Shown here piece by piece: positions 49,466 to 57,810 of a DNA stretch of 64,000 bases (within the stretch, counting starts at the first letter, position 1; every line of letters begins with the position of its first letter). The stretch is from Desulfobulbaceae bacterium. GTDB taxonomy: Bacteria > Desulfobacterota > Desulfobulbia > Desulfobulbales > SURF-16. The translations under genes were made by a program, and so were the position numbers. Below the pieces are notes generated by a model. It ran no database searches. It saw nothing but the letters and a program-made list of their open reading frames with translations, and was not told the DNA's origin. Location of the stretch: NCBI GenBank assembly GCA_024637145.1, contig JAGXFQ010000040.1, forward strand, positions 45,950-109,949, written 5' to 3'.

Positions 49466-49894
49466 ATGACTCAATACCTGATACTTTTAGCAATCATCCC
49501 GCTCTCTGTTTTCAATCTTACCAAGATGTTCGTACCGCGCCGGCGCTGGCTGCTGTCCGGCCTGGCCACCGGCCTGGTGATCGCCCCGGTGAGCATGGGG
49601 CTCATCGCCTTCACCTATGTCCCCATCATCGGCAAGGCCATGGGGCTTGTGGGGCTGATCGGCAATCTGATCCACGGCTCTGTGGGCTACTTCTTCCTGG
49701 TGAGCTTCGGCGGCATGGAGCCCGGCGTCCTCCTGGCCCCTGCCCAGCTGGTTACCATCAGTGTGGTCAATGCGTTCATCTGGGGCTCTTATTACGGTAT
49801 GGTGGGCTATCATATTGATGCCAAACTTGCCACGGAGAAGCAGCCTGCCAAGGCCCTGGCCGGCCAAAGGGCAATGAAGCAGAGAGTTGTCTGA
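49466..49894 (+). CDS. Small polytopic membrane protein of the sigma-54 regulon
   Basis: 142 residues from the ATG after AAGGAGG. Four hydrophobic segments (QYLILLAIIPLSVFNL; GLATGLVIAPVSMGLIAF; GLIGNLIHGSVGYFFLV; LVTISVVNAFIWGSYYGMVG) and a basic Ala/Lys tail. The function is not recognised. Placement behind a strong sigma-54 promoter, upstream of multiheme and b-type cytochrome genes under the same kind of promoter, suggests a part in the same electron-transfer complex or its assembly. Confidence 0.7.
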   Translation: MTQYLILLAIIPLSVFNLTKMFVPRRRWLLSGLATGLVIAPVSMGLIAFTYVPIIGKAMGLVGLIGNLIHGSVGYFFLVSFGGMEPGVLLAPAQLVTISVVNAFIWGSYYGMVGYHIDAKLATEKQPAKALAGQRAMKQRVV

Positions 49895-49991
49895 CAGATA
49901 GACCCAGGGCCGGCAGCGCTGGAGAAGCAAGGCGCTGCCGGCTGCCTGAAAATTATGAATGCTCTTTTTAAAGAGAAATGGAGAAACGGTC

Positions 49992-50222
49992 ATGGCAGAA
50001 TTAGCAGGCGTTAAAATCAAAAATGAGCAGGCTTCCCTGACAAAGAGCCCGCAGCGGGCCGCTAAGAGTGAGGATATGAGTCTTGCCGGCATGACGGTTG
50101 TGGTAACCCTTGCCAGCTTTATGGGCCTCTGGGGCCTGGCCTGTCTGGTCTCCGGGCTGGTGCACAGCGACGGTCTCCTTGCCTTGGGCACTTCCTGGCT
50201 CACGGCTGTTTTCGGCTTCTAG
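49992..50222 (+). CDS. 76-residue single-helix membrane protein
   Basis: MAELAGVKIKNEQASLTKSP, a polar N-terminus, then one to two helices (MTVVVTLASFMGLWGLACLV, LVHSDGLLALGTSWLTAVF). About 98 bp after the previous gene and likely in its transcript. Single-helix subunits like this are common in respiratory complexes. The TAG stop is supplied by the CTAG flank of a MITE; the native end may have been at the same place. Confidence 0.65.
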   Translation: MAELAGVKIKNEQASLTKSPQRAAKSEDMSLAGMTVVVTLASFMGLWGLACLVSGLVHSDGLLALGTSWLTAVFGF

Positions 50223-50423
50223 TACTCCGTAAAACTTAAATGTATGTGTAGAATTTCGTTATTGTATTCGAACCACAAAGACACGAAGGCACAAAGAAAA
50301 AACATAAAAACAAGAAGCTCTTCGTGTCTTTGTACCCCTCAAGGGGGTATTAAAAAGAATGCCTTTGTGGTTAAAGGCAGAGTTACATAAATATACGAAA
50401 CTTTAAGTGATACACTGCACTAG
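50219..50423. mobile_element. MITE family 1, copy c (205 bp)
   Basis: CTAG at 50219-50222 and 50420-50423; same length as copy a and opposite orientation. It separates the two membrane-protein genes from the cytochrome genes, whose own promoter lies beyond it. Bases 50424-50561 hold nothing recognisable. Confidence 0.87.
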
Positions 50424-50561
50424 GGCCAGCCGGCCCCTTTCTTGTTCATCCCCACGCCACCCCTGCCGTCTTTATACAGGAGAGTGCCCCTTGCTGGTCC
50501 GGGGCCCTTTCCTGCCCGACAATGGGCAACCTTTCCAGGGCAACACCAGGCCCTTGCTCAG

Positions 50562-50610
50562 GTTGCAATAATGCAACTATGCCCCGGGGCTACAGTTGCG
50601 GATATGCAAC
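50562..50610. promoter_or_regulatory. Paired activator sites upstream of the cytochrome genes
   Basis: GTTGCAATAATGCAAC (50562-50577) and GTTGCGGATATGCAAC (50595-50610); centres 33 bp apart. Confidence 0.8.
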
Positions 50611-50686
50611 CATAGAGGCGCTTTCCTGGTCGCGGTTTCTCGTACAACATCTTGATTTTACATTACTTATTTTAAAAATAACGACC

Positions 50687-50703
50687 TGGCACACAAGATG
50701 CTA
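50687..50703 (+). promoter_or_regulatory. Sigma-54 promoter
   Basis: TGGCACACAAGATGCTA: -24 TGGCAC and -12 TGCT, 84.5 bp from the centre of the nearer operator; 79 bp before the cytochrome ATG. Confidence 0.8.
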
Positions 50704-50781
50704 CTGCAGCCTTATAAGGGTTTTTTTGACGGCAAAGGGCTGGGGGATACCAAGAAAATATTTAAGGAGCGCAGGAATAAA

Positions 50782-51876
50782 ATGAAAAAATTAAAAAAAA
50801 GAACAAGGTCCATGGGCATCGCTTTTCTTTTCGCCTTTTGGCTGTGGCCGGCCCTGGGCCTGGCCATGGATAATGGCGAATGTCTGGATTGTCATAATGA
50901 CGAAGGTCTGACCAGAGAGCAGGGCAGGGGCTCTCTCTTTGTTGATGCGGCACAATTCCACGATTCAGCCCACCATGGCCAGGGCATTATGTGCATTGAC
51001 TGCCATGCCGACATTGCGGAGCTCAATTATGATAACGACGTTCCCCATGCCAAAAATCTGGCCCCAGTGGCCTGCTCCTCCTGCCATGAGGCAGAGCAGG
51101 ACGCCTTTGCCAACAGTGTGCATACCCAGATCAGCAGCAAGGGCATCACCATGACCTGCTACGCCTGCCATGATTATCATTATGCCACCCCTTTGGCCGC
51201 GGCATCCGTTGGCCAGCGGGATAATAATTTCTGCGCCAAATGCCATAATCCCTATCAGAGCCATGACTGGTTGCCCAAGAAAGAGGAACATTTCGCCTTT
51301 GTGGAATGTACGGTGTGCCATGTCCCTGAGGTCCAGCGCCACATCCACCTGAAGTTTTTCGATCTGGTCACCAACCAGTTTTATAAGGGCGAGGATATCC
51401 TGGCCATCCTGGGTCTTGGCTCTGATCAGTTCATGCCCATGATCGACACCGACAACGATGGCACCATAAGCAGGCCTGAGTTTGAGATCTTGGAGCTCAT
51501 GCTCCGCCAGAAAAATGTCCATGCCATTTTCCATGCCGAGCTGGTGGCGGAGATGGCACCGGTGGCCCATCAGGTCATGAGAGGGGGGGCGGAAAGGAAC
51601 TGCGAGAAATGTCACACCGCTGAATCCCCCTATTTCGAGGCCGTATCCATTGTCCTCACCAAGGAGGATGGCGGTGTCGACCATCATCAGGTGGACCGGG
51701 GTGTTCTCAAGAGCTACAGCCTCAGCCATTTTTACCTCTATGCCGGCACCAGGGTGAAGCTCCTGGATATGATCGGCATACTCCTTATCGGCGGAGCGGG
51801 CTGCGGTGTGCTGGGCCATCTGGCCATCCGGATTGTCACCCTCCGCGGCCGCCGTCAGAAAAAGGAGAAATCGTAA
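50782..51876 (+). CDS. Heptaheme c-type cytochrome with EF-hand and C-terminal membrane helix
   Basis: 364 residues, signal peptide (FLFAFWLWPALGLAM). Seven CxxCH: C34, C71, C98, C126, C151, C176 and C274. Between the sixth and seventh is a canonical EF-hand calcium loop D222-T-D-N-D-G-T-I-S-R-P-E-F-E, with a surrounding helix-loop-helix. The C-terminus ends in a membrane helix (about 328-353) and a basic cytoplasmic tail. Periplasmic, membrane-anchored electron carrier, co-transcribed with the b-type cytochrome 110 bp downstream: a likely quinone-to-periplasm conduit. The terminal acceptor is not shown. AAGGAG upstream. Confidence 0.85.
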   Translation: MKKLKKRTRSMGIAFLFAFWLWPALGLAMDNGECLDCHNDEGLTREQGRGSLFVDAAQFHDSAHHGQGIMCIDCHADIAELNYDNDVPHAKNLAPVACSSCHEAEQDAFANSVHTQISSKGITMTCYACHDYHYATPLAAASVGQRDNNFCAKCHNPYQSHDWLPKKEEHFAFVECTVCHVPEVQRHIHLKFFDLVTNQFYKGEDILAILGLGSDQFMPMIDTDNDGTISRPEFEILELMLRQKNVHAIFHAELVAEMAPVAHQVMRGGAERNCEKCHTAESPYFEAVSIVLTKEDGGVDHHQVDRGVLKSYSLSHFYLYAGTRVKLLDMIGILLIGGAGCGVLGHLAIRIVTLRGRRQKKEKS

Positions 51877-51986
51877 CCAGCCGCCGCAGGGCTGATGAGC
51901 GAAATTCAGCGCCCTGGCGACGGGAAAGAGACGGAAATCTGCCAACCGCATGGTTGCCATTAAATGGAAGAAGAGGAGGAACTGTG

Positions 51987-52604
51987 ATGAGCAAGAAACT
52001 GATATACATCCACCCGGCCCCGGTCCGGGTCTGGCACTGGATCCAGGCAGCCGGCATTGTCCTGCTGGTTTTGACCGGCTTTCAAATCCGCTATGCCGAG
52101 ATGGTGGGGATCATGGCTCTCAAAAATGCCATTACCCTCCATAATTATGTGGGTTTCGTGGTGATAGCCAACTATTTCCTCTGGCTCATCTATTATCTGG
52201 GCACCGGTAAGATCAAGATCTATTTCCCTGATCTGCGCACCTTTGTGCCCGATGCCTTCCGGCAGGCGAAGTATTATGGCTTTGGCATCTTCAAGGGGGA
52301 CCCCAATCCCCATGTGATGACCCCTGACAACAAATTCAATGCCCTTCAGCAAAAGGCCTATCTGGGGTTGATGTTCCTGCTCTTGCCGGCCCAGATGATC
52401 TCCGGGGTCTTTCTGTGGCGGGTCAAGGGGTATGCCGACTATGTCCATTACCTGGGTGGCATCAAGATCATTGACACCATCCATGTCATTCTCTTTTTCT
52501 TCTTCGCCGCCTTCCTCATTGCCCACTGCTACCTGGCCACCCTGGGCCATACCCCCCTGGCCCATTTAAAGGCCATGTTCACCGGTTATGAGGAGGAGCA
52601 TTAA
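51987..52604 (+). CDS. Di-heme cytochrome b561-type membrane subunit
   Basis: 205 residues, four membrane helices of the Ni,Fe-hydrogenase/formate dehydrogenase cytochrome b class: VRVWHWIQAAGIVLLVLTGF, HNYVGFVVIANYFLWLIYYL, YLGLMFLLLPAQMISGVFLW, and DTIHVILFFFFAAFLIAHCY. His in helices 1, 2 and 4 can ligate two b hemes. It should oxidise or reduce menaquinone and pass electrons to the heptaheme subunit. The TAA stop consists of a TA plus the first A of a MITE. GAGGAGGAAC precedes the ATG. Confidence 0.87.
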   Translation: MSKKLIYIHPAPVRVWHWIQAAGIVLLVLTGFQIRYAEMVGIMALKNAITLHNYVGFVVIANYFLWLIYYLGTGKIKIYFPDLRTFVPDAFRQAKYYGFGIFKGDPNPHVMTPDNKFNALQQKAYLGLMFLLLPAQMISGVFLWRVKGYADYVHYLGGIKIIDTIHVILFFFFAAFLIAHCYLATLGHTPLAHLKAMFTGYEEEH

Positions 52605-52745
52605 CAGCCTGTTGAAAAAGGTAGCGAGCGCAGCTGAGGCAAGAAAAAATGAGGCGAAAAAGCGCAGTTTACATGTTGTAAATGAGCATTTTGAGCCGAA
52701 TTTTGACGCAGCATCAGCAAGCGCAGTAGTTTTTCAACGGGCTGT
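52604..52745. mobile_element. MITE family 2, full copy (142 bp)
   Basis: ACAGCCTGTTGAAAAA at the left, TTTTTCAACGGGCTGT at the right, TA on both sides (52602-52603, 52746-52747). Over 95 % identical by eye to 18622-18763. Its first base completes the cytochrome b stop. Confidence 0.88.
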
Positions 52746-52780
52746 TAGGCAGAGAGCCAGAAAAGGCGAAAACCCATAAA

Positions 52781-52823
52781 AAAGAGGCGTTGACTTCAGA
52801 CTGGAAGTCAACGCCTCTTTTTT
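52781..52823. terminator. Bidirectional terminator
   Basis: A perfect 17-bp stem (52781-52797 with 52804-52820) around AGACTG, flanked by A- and T-runs. It serves the cytochrome operon and the converging activator gene. Confidence 0.92.
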
Positions 52824-52850
52824 ATGCTCGCCGCACGTTCCGGCCGGCGG

Positions 52851-55328
52851 TTATCTCTTTTTGGCCACTGGAAAGTCGATCTGGTACTTCTTCATCTTCC
52901 GCCACAGGGTGGTCTTTTCGATGCCCAGGTGGGCTGCGGTCTTGCCTCTGTTGCCGGCAAATTTCTGCAGGGCGGCCTGGATGGTGCTGGCTTCGGCATT
53001 AGAGAGGGGGGTGGCTGTTTCTGCGGCCATGGCCGGCAGGGGCTCCTCCTGCAGGGATTCGCTGAACCCCTCAGGCAGGCACTCCGCCTCGATGACGCCG
53101 GCATGGCAGAGGACAAAACAATATTCAATGATGTTTTCAAGTTCCCGGATATTGCCGGGGAAATCATGGCGCATGAGAATGCTCACCACCTCCGGGGAGG
53201 CGGAATCGATGTTCTTTTGCTTCAGGTTGTTGAATTTACAAATAAAATGATCAACAAGGAGGGGGATGTCCTCCCTCCTCTCCGCCAGGGGCGGCAGATT
53301 GATCTTGATGACATTGAGCCGGAAGAAGAGGTCTTCGCGGAAGATGCCCTGCTCAACAAGTTCCTGCAGGTTCTTATTGGTGGCGGCTAGGACCCGGACA
53401 TCCGACTTCACCGTGGTGGTACCCCCCAGCGGTTCATACTCCTTCTCCTGGAGAACGCGGAGAAGCTTGAGCTGCAGGGCCGGGGAAATGTCGCCGATTT
53501 CGTCAAGGAAAAGGGTGCCTCCTTTGGCCAGGGCAAAGCGCCCTGGTTTGTCGGTCTTGGCCCCGGTAAAGGCCCCCTTCTTGTAGCCGAAGAGCTCCGA
53601 TTCCAGCAGGGTGTCGGGCAGGGCCGCGCAGTTTAAGGCCACATACCTGCCCGCTCTTTCCGAGAGGGTATGGATGGCCTTGGCAAAAAGCTCCTTGCCG
53701 GAACCGCTGGGGCCCTCGATGAGCACGGTGCTGTCGCTTTTGGCGATATTAGGCAGGATGGCAAAGATATTCCGGATCTTGTGATTCTTGCTGATGATGT
53801 CCTGGAAGCTGTATTTGTCGTTAATCTCCTTGCGCAGCTCTTCAAGGGCGGAGCAGTCGCGAAAGGTCTCAACGCCGCCCAGGGCAAGACCATCCTCGTC
53901 GCGCAGGGCAGAGGTGGTGACATTAATGGGAATCAGCCGCCCTTCTTTGTTGGTGATGGTGACCTTGAGATTGGTCACTTCATCACCGCTCGCCATGGAT
54001 TTCTTCAGGGCACAGGTATCTTTGCAGATGGTGGCCTTGAAAATATCATAACATTTCTGACCGATGGCCTCCCGCCTCTGGAAGCCGGTTATCTGTTCGG
54101 CAGCCAGGTTAAAGGAGGTGATGTGCCACTGCTTGTCCACGGTAAAGGCGCCGTCACCGATGGAGTTGAGAATGCAGTCGCTCAGGGAGAGATCCTTGCG
54201 CAGCCCCTCAAGGGTGGACGTGTCCCGGAAGATCTCCACCCCGCCCCTGATCGCCCCCTCCTCATTGCGCAGCACGCAGGTGTTGACTCGAATGGGCACC
54301 TGGTCGCCCTCGATATCCTCGATGGTGACCTTGACGTCATGGACATCCAGGCCGGTTTCCATGGATTTTTTCAGGGCGCAGGATGATTTGCAGATATCGG
54401 CCCGAAAGACATCATAGCATTTCATGCCAATGGCCTTGGAGCGGTGGATGCCGGTGATGTCTTCCGCTGATTTGTTAAAGGAGGTGATGTGCCACTCATG
54501 GTCCACAGAAAAGGCGCCGTCAGCAATGGAGTCAAGGACAATGTCGCTGAGGGAAATATCGCGCCGCAGTTTTTCCAGGGCCGAGATATCGCGGAAGGTC
54601 TCCACCCCGCCGATCACCTCAAATTTTTCGTTACGCAACACCGAGGTGGTGACCATGATGGGGACCTTGTCCCCCTCGATATCCTGAATGGTGACCTTGA
54701 GATTGGTAACATCGCGGCCGGTGGCAATGGACTGCTTCAGGGCGCACTCCGACATGCAGATATCGGCCTTGAAGACCTGGTAGCATTTCTGGCCGATGGC
54801 GTCGCTGCGGTGGATGCCGGTTATCTCCTCGGCCGCCTTGTTAAACGAGGTGATGCGCCAGTCATGGTCCACGGAAAAGGCGCCATCAGCGATGGATTCG
54901 AGAATACTATTGCTGAGGTTGTTTTGGTCCTGCGCAGGAGCGGTTTCTGCCGTGGGTCGGAAGGTTTCCACGCCGCCGGCAAACTCCCCTTCAGGGTCAA
55001 AGAGGGCAGTGGTGTAGGCAATCACGGGCAGCTCCAGGCCCAGACCATTATGTAAGGCGATATTGTGGCTTACCAGCTTTTCGCCAAGCTTTCGGGACTG
55101 CTTGAGGGCGCAGGAGGATTGGCAGATGCTGGTCTGGAAGATGTCATAACATTTTTTGCCCACCACATCCCAGCGCTTGCGGCCGGTCATGCTTTCCGCC
55201 GCCCGGTTAAAGGAAGTAATGTTAAACACTTTGTCCACGGTAAAGGCGGGATCCGTAATGGAGTTGAGGGAGGTGCTGTTGAAGATGGTCGCGCTATTTT
55301 GGGGGACGGAGGGAGTATGCATGGGCAC
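52851..55328 (-). CDS. Four-PAS sigma-54-dependent activator (Fis family)
   Basis: 825 residues. Four PAS domains repeat at exactly 122 residues, each with C-x8-C-x3-C: C60/69/73, C182/191/195, C304/313/317, C426/435/439, within KCYDIF..IC...CALK. Then AAA+ with Walker A at G539-K545 (GPSGSGKE), an intact GAFTGA (585-590), Walker B GTLFLDEIGD, and a C-terminal Fis helix-turn-helix (GNRGKTAAHLGIEKTTLWRK). There is no receiver domain or membrane helix, so it senses directly in the cytosol. The cysteines suggest redox, metal or Fe-S sensing (inference). It converges on the cytochrome operon and is the likely activator of the three TTGCA-N4-TGCAA promoters. Confidence 0.9.
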   Translation of the reverse strand: MPMHTPSVPQNSATIFNSTSLNSITDPAFTVDKVFNITSFNRAAESMTGRKRWDVVGKKCYDIFQTSICQSSCALKQSRKLGEKLVSHNIALHNGLGLELPVIAYTTALFDPEGEFAGGVETFRPTAETAPAQDQNNLSNSILESIADGAFSVDHDWRITSFNKAAEEITGIHRSDAIGQKCYQVFKADICMSECALKQSIATGRDVTNLKVTIQDIEGDKVPIMVTTSVLRNEKFEVIGGVETFRDISALEKLRRDISLSDIVLDSIADGAFSVDHEWHITSFNKSAEDITGIHRSKAIGMKCYDVFRADICKSSCALKKSMETGLDVHDVKVTIEDIEGDQVPIRVNTCVLRNEEGAIRGGVEIFRDTSTLEGLRKDLSLSDCILNSIGDGAFTVDKQWHITSFNLAAEQITGFQRREAIGQKCYDIFKATICKDTCALKKSMASGDEVTNLKVTITNKEGRLIPINVTTSALRDEDGLALGGVETFRDCSALEELRKEINDKYSFQDIISKNHKIRNIFAILPNIAKSDSTVLIEGPSGSGKELFAKAIHTLSERAGRYVALNCAALPDTLLESELFGYKKGAFTGAKTDKPGRFALAKGGTLFLDEIGDISPALQLKLLRVLQEKEYEPLGGTTTVKSDVRVLAATNKNLQELVEQGIFREDLFFRLNVIKINLPPLAERREDIPLLVDHFICKFNNLKQKNIDSASPEVVSILMRHDFPGNIRELENIIEYCFVLCHAGVIEAECLPEGFSESLQEEPLPAMAAETATPLSNAEASTIQAALQKFAGNRGKTAAHLGIEKTTLWRKMKKYQIDFPVAKKR

Positions 55329-55467
55329 TATCCAGGCAGGGGGAGAGGAAGGGGCAGCTGTGACTATTTCATTAATTATTTAAGCACCGGGGCTGGAGAG
55401 GAAGCAAGGAAAAGCTGGCCCCTTTCTTTGTTTGTTTGCGGTTCTGCAATGCAAGTGCGAAGCGGCA

Positions 55468-55483
55468 ATTGCAGATGCGCAAG
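55468..55483. promoter_or_regulatory. Possible autoregulatory operator
   Basis: ATTGCAGATGCGCAAG matches the regulon operator with one mismatch. It lies 140 bp upstream of the activator start. No good second site or -24/-12 element is visible. Confidence 0.45.
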
Positions 55484-55623
55484 CTTACGCCGTCATGATG
55501 GCGGTCAAAAGGAGGGCCAGACCAGCGGCTCTGCTCGAGCAGTTGACAGCGGCGCCGCCCATTCCCTATAGTTAAATATCACTGCCCCCATGCGGGGCCA
55601 TCAAGGGAATTGGAGCGTCAATC

Positions 55624-56256
55624 ATGACTGTGTATTCCACCATTCTTTTCGATTTCGGCGGGGTGCTCTCTGCCGAGGGTTTTCGCCACGGCCTTGAGGC
55701 CATCGGCCGCGAACAGGGGCTTGATCCCGCCGAGACCGTCCGCCTGGGGAAGGAAATCGTCTTCAACAGCGGCTATGTGGTGGGGGCGGCAGAGGAGGCC
55801 TCTTTCTGGGAGGCATTCCGGCGCCGCACCGGTATTACCGCTGCCGACCAAGAGCTGCGCCGCCAGATTCTCAACCGCTTTGTGCCTTTTCCCGAAATGA
55901 TGGCCGCCGTAAAGCGCCTCCGGGCGCTGGGCTTCACGCTGGCCATTGTCAGCGATCAGACCAATTGGCTGGACGAACTGGATGAGCGCCACCACTTCTT
56001 TGCCCTTTTCCACCGGGTGTTCAACAGCTACCATCATGGCCGCAACAAGCGCGATCCCCGCTTCTTTACCGAGGTGCTGGTCCAACTGGGCTGTAAGCCG
56101 CAGGCGGCCCTTTTTCTCGATGATGACCAGGGCAACGTGGAACGCGCTCAGGGCCAGGGCATCCAGGGCATTCTGGTAACCACTCCCGACCAGGCGCTCA
56201 GAGAGCTGGAGCAGTTGCTGGCAGTGGACCTGCTGCTGCAGGAGGGGAAGGCATGA
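55624..56256 (+). CDS. HAD-superfamily hydrolase (subfamily IA)
   Basis: 210 residues. Motif I ILFDFGGVLS with nucleophile D10, motif II IVSDQTNW, a Lys in NKRDPRFF (motif III), and motif IV LFLDDDQGNVERA. A helical cap lies between motifs I and II. Cytosolic phosphatase or dehalogenase-like enzyme; the substrate is unknown. It overlaps the next gene by 4 bp (ATGA), so the two are translationally coupled. Confidence 0.88.
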   Translation: MTVYSTILFDFGGVLSAEGFRHGLEAIGREQGLDPAETVRLGKEIVFNSGYVVGAAEEASFWEAFRRRTGITAADQELRRQILNRFVPFPEMMAAVKRLRALGFTLAIVSDQTNWLDELDERHHFFALFHRVFNSYHHGRNKRDPRFFTEVLVQLGCKPQAALFLDDDQGNVERAQGQGIQGILVTTPDQALRELEQLLAVDLLLQEGKA

Positions 56257-56924
56257 AGCAGACCCAGATCATTGAACTGCCGGATCTCCATGATCGGGTG
56301 CGGGTTTTTGCCCACCGGGCCGAGGCCGGGGAGGTGCTGGCCGGGATGCTCAGAGGATTTGTCTCCCAGCGGCCGCTGGTGCTGGCCATTCCCGCCGGCG
56401 GAGTGCCGGTGGCCGCCCCGGTGGCCGTGGGTCTGGGCTGCCCCCTTGACGTGGCGGTGGTGAGCAAGATCACCCTGCCCTGGAACAGTGAGGCGGGCTA
56501 CGGGGCAGTGGCCTTTGACAATACGGTGCGGGTCAATCAGGAACTGGCGAGGCGTCTGGCCCTGACCCCCGAAGAGATCGAGGCGGGGATCCGGATCACC
56601 CGGGAAAAGGTCCAGCGCCGGGTGCAACTTTTCCGAGGGGATCGCCCCTGGCCGGAGATGGCCGGCCGGCCGGTCATTGTGGTGGATGACGGCCTGGCCT
56701 CCGGCTACACCCTGCTCACCGCAGTGGAGGCCCTGCGCCACAAGGGAGCGGACAACCTGGTGGTGGCGGTGCCCACCGGTCATGATCATGCCCTGGCCCT
56801 GGTGGCCCCGCTGGTGGAAGGGCTCTACTGCGCCAACGTCCGGGGCGGCATGAGCTTTGCCGTGGCCGAGGCCTACCGGCAGTGGTCTGATGTGGATGAA
56901 GAGGAGGTCCGGCAGCTGCTCTAG
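56253..56924 (+). CDS. Phosphoribosyltransferase-family protein
   Basis: 223 residues. PRPP loop PVIVVDDGLASGYTLL with D145 and D146, and an upstream LVLAIPAGGVPVAAPVAVGL. This is the group of stand-alone PRTase-like proteins often paired with HAD or hydrolase partners; the base is unknown. Its last 32 codons and 75 bp of downstream sequence are repeated at 57869-58040. Confidence 0.85.
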   Translation: MKQTQIIELPDLHDRVRVFAHRAEAGEVLAGMLRGFVSQRPLVLAIPAGGVPVAAPVAVGLGCPLDVAVVSKITLPWNSEAGYGAVAFDNTVRVNQELARRLALTPEEIEAGIRITREKVQRRVQLFRGDRPWPEMAGRPVIVVDDGLASGYTLLTAVEALRHKGADNLVVAVPTGHDHALALVAPLVEGLYCANVRGGMSFAVAEAYRQWSDVDEEEVRQLL

Positions 56925-57000
56925 GCGGGCCCGGGGGAAATCTTCTGGAAAAGAAAAAAATCAATAAACGGCGTTATCTAATTTTGTTCTGAGCCCATTA
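56828..57000. repeat. 173-bp direct repeat, copy 1
   Basis: Covers the end of the phosphoribosyltransferase gene and following bases up to TTTTGTTCTGAGCCCATTA. Copy 2 (57869-58040) differs at only a few positions and lies 1041 bp downstream, so the exported IMAD-repeat gene lies between the copies. Confidence 0.9.
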
Positions 57001-57043
57001 ACACAATCTGAAAAGAGTATGGAAATCCATGAAGGAGGGGACC

Positions 57044-57697
57044 ATGAAAACGCCCATGCAAAAAAGCAAACCGCTGTTGATTATGGTTATGACCGTTCTG
57101 CTCGGGATCGCTGCCGGGCCGGCAACGGCGGCATTGAATCCGACCAATTTTGAGGAAGAACTGGCTCAACTGGTCATCGACGGCAATGTACTCCTTGCCG
57201 ACATGGAGAATATGGCTTTGAGTTCGTTTTCCATGGCCAGTCAAGTGTCTTCACTGGAAACTTCGGTGCAGACCTATCTCTATTCCGTTGGCAATCTCTA
57301 TAAAACAGTGGCGGCATCAACCGACAATACCACCATGAGTCTCACCGGCGACATGCTGGTGCCGCTGCAGACGCTGGCCACGATATCGGCTTCGTTGAGT
57401 CAAGGGCTGATGAATCTGTCAGGACAGATGGTCAATCTGGCGCCTTACACAGCTCTGACAACACTTGATGCTTCTCTTGCCTCCATGTTGCGTCTGTCCG
57501 ATGACATCGGCGTCATGGCCGACCGTATTCTGGAGATGGCCGATAAGATCCTGATCATGGCCGATAACATCGGGATCATGGCCGATCGTATCCTTGCCAC
57601 CCAGGTTATCCAGAGCGATAATCTCGTGGTCCTGGTGGATGCCGGCATGACGACCCAGAAGAACCTCCTGATGCTGTTCAGTATGTATCAGTTGTAG
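57044..57697 (+). CDS. Exported helical protein with IMAD-x-I repeats
   Basis: 217 residues from the ATG after AGGAGGGGACC. Signal peptide (LIMVMTVLLGIAAGPATA). The mature protein is helical, Ser/Leu/Met-rich. Near the C-terminus comes a clear seven-residue rhythm: DIGVMADRILEMADKILIMA, then DNIGIMADRILATQVI. The repeated I-x-x-M-A-D-x-I unit should form a coiled coil or amphipathic bundle. Relatives are known only as hypothetical proteins. The gene sits between two copies of a 173-bp direct repeat, indicating duplication or insertion at this place. Confidence 0.65.
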   Translation: MKTPMQKSKPLLIMVMTVLLGIAAGPATAALNPTNFEEELAQLVIDGNVLLADMENMALSSFSMASQVSSLETSVQTYLYSVGNLYKTVAASTDNTTMSLTGDMLVPLQTLATISASLSQGLMNLSGQMVNLAPYTALTTLDASLASMLRLSDDIGVMADRILEMADKILIMADNIGIMADRILATQVIQSDNLVVLVDAGMTTQKNLLMLFSMYQL

Positions 57698-57810
57698 GAG
57701 CCGGACAAACCGCAGATGGATAAAGAGCCGCGGACACTGACCCGTTTCTGCGGCATTTCTGCGGGTCGGACAAAGTTAACTTTTTGTTTTTTTTGTTAAA
57801 GAAGAACTGT

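Noticed and set aside
55380..55440. Sigma-54 promoter for the four-PAS activator
   Set aside because: Only TTGCTT at the right place; no GG at -24, so only the single operator at 55468 was kept, at low confidence.
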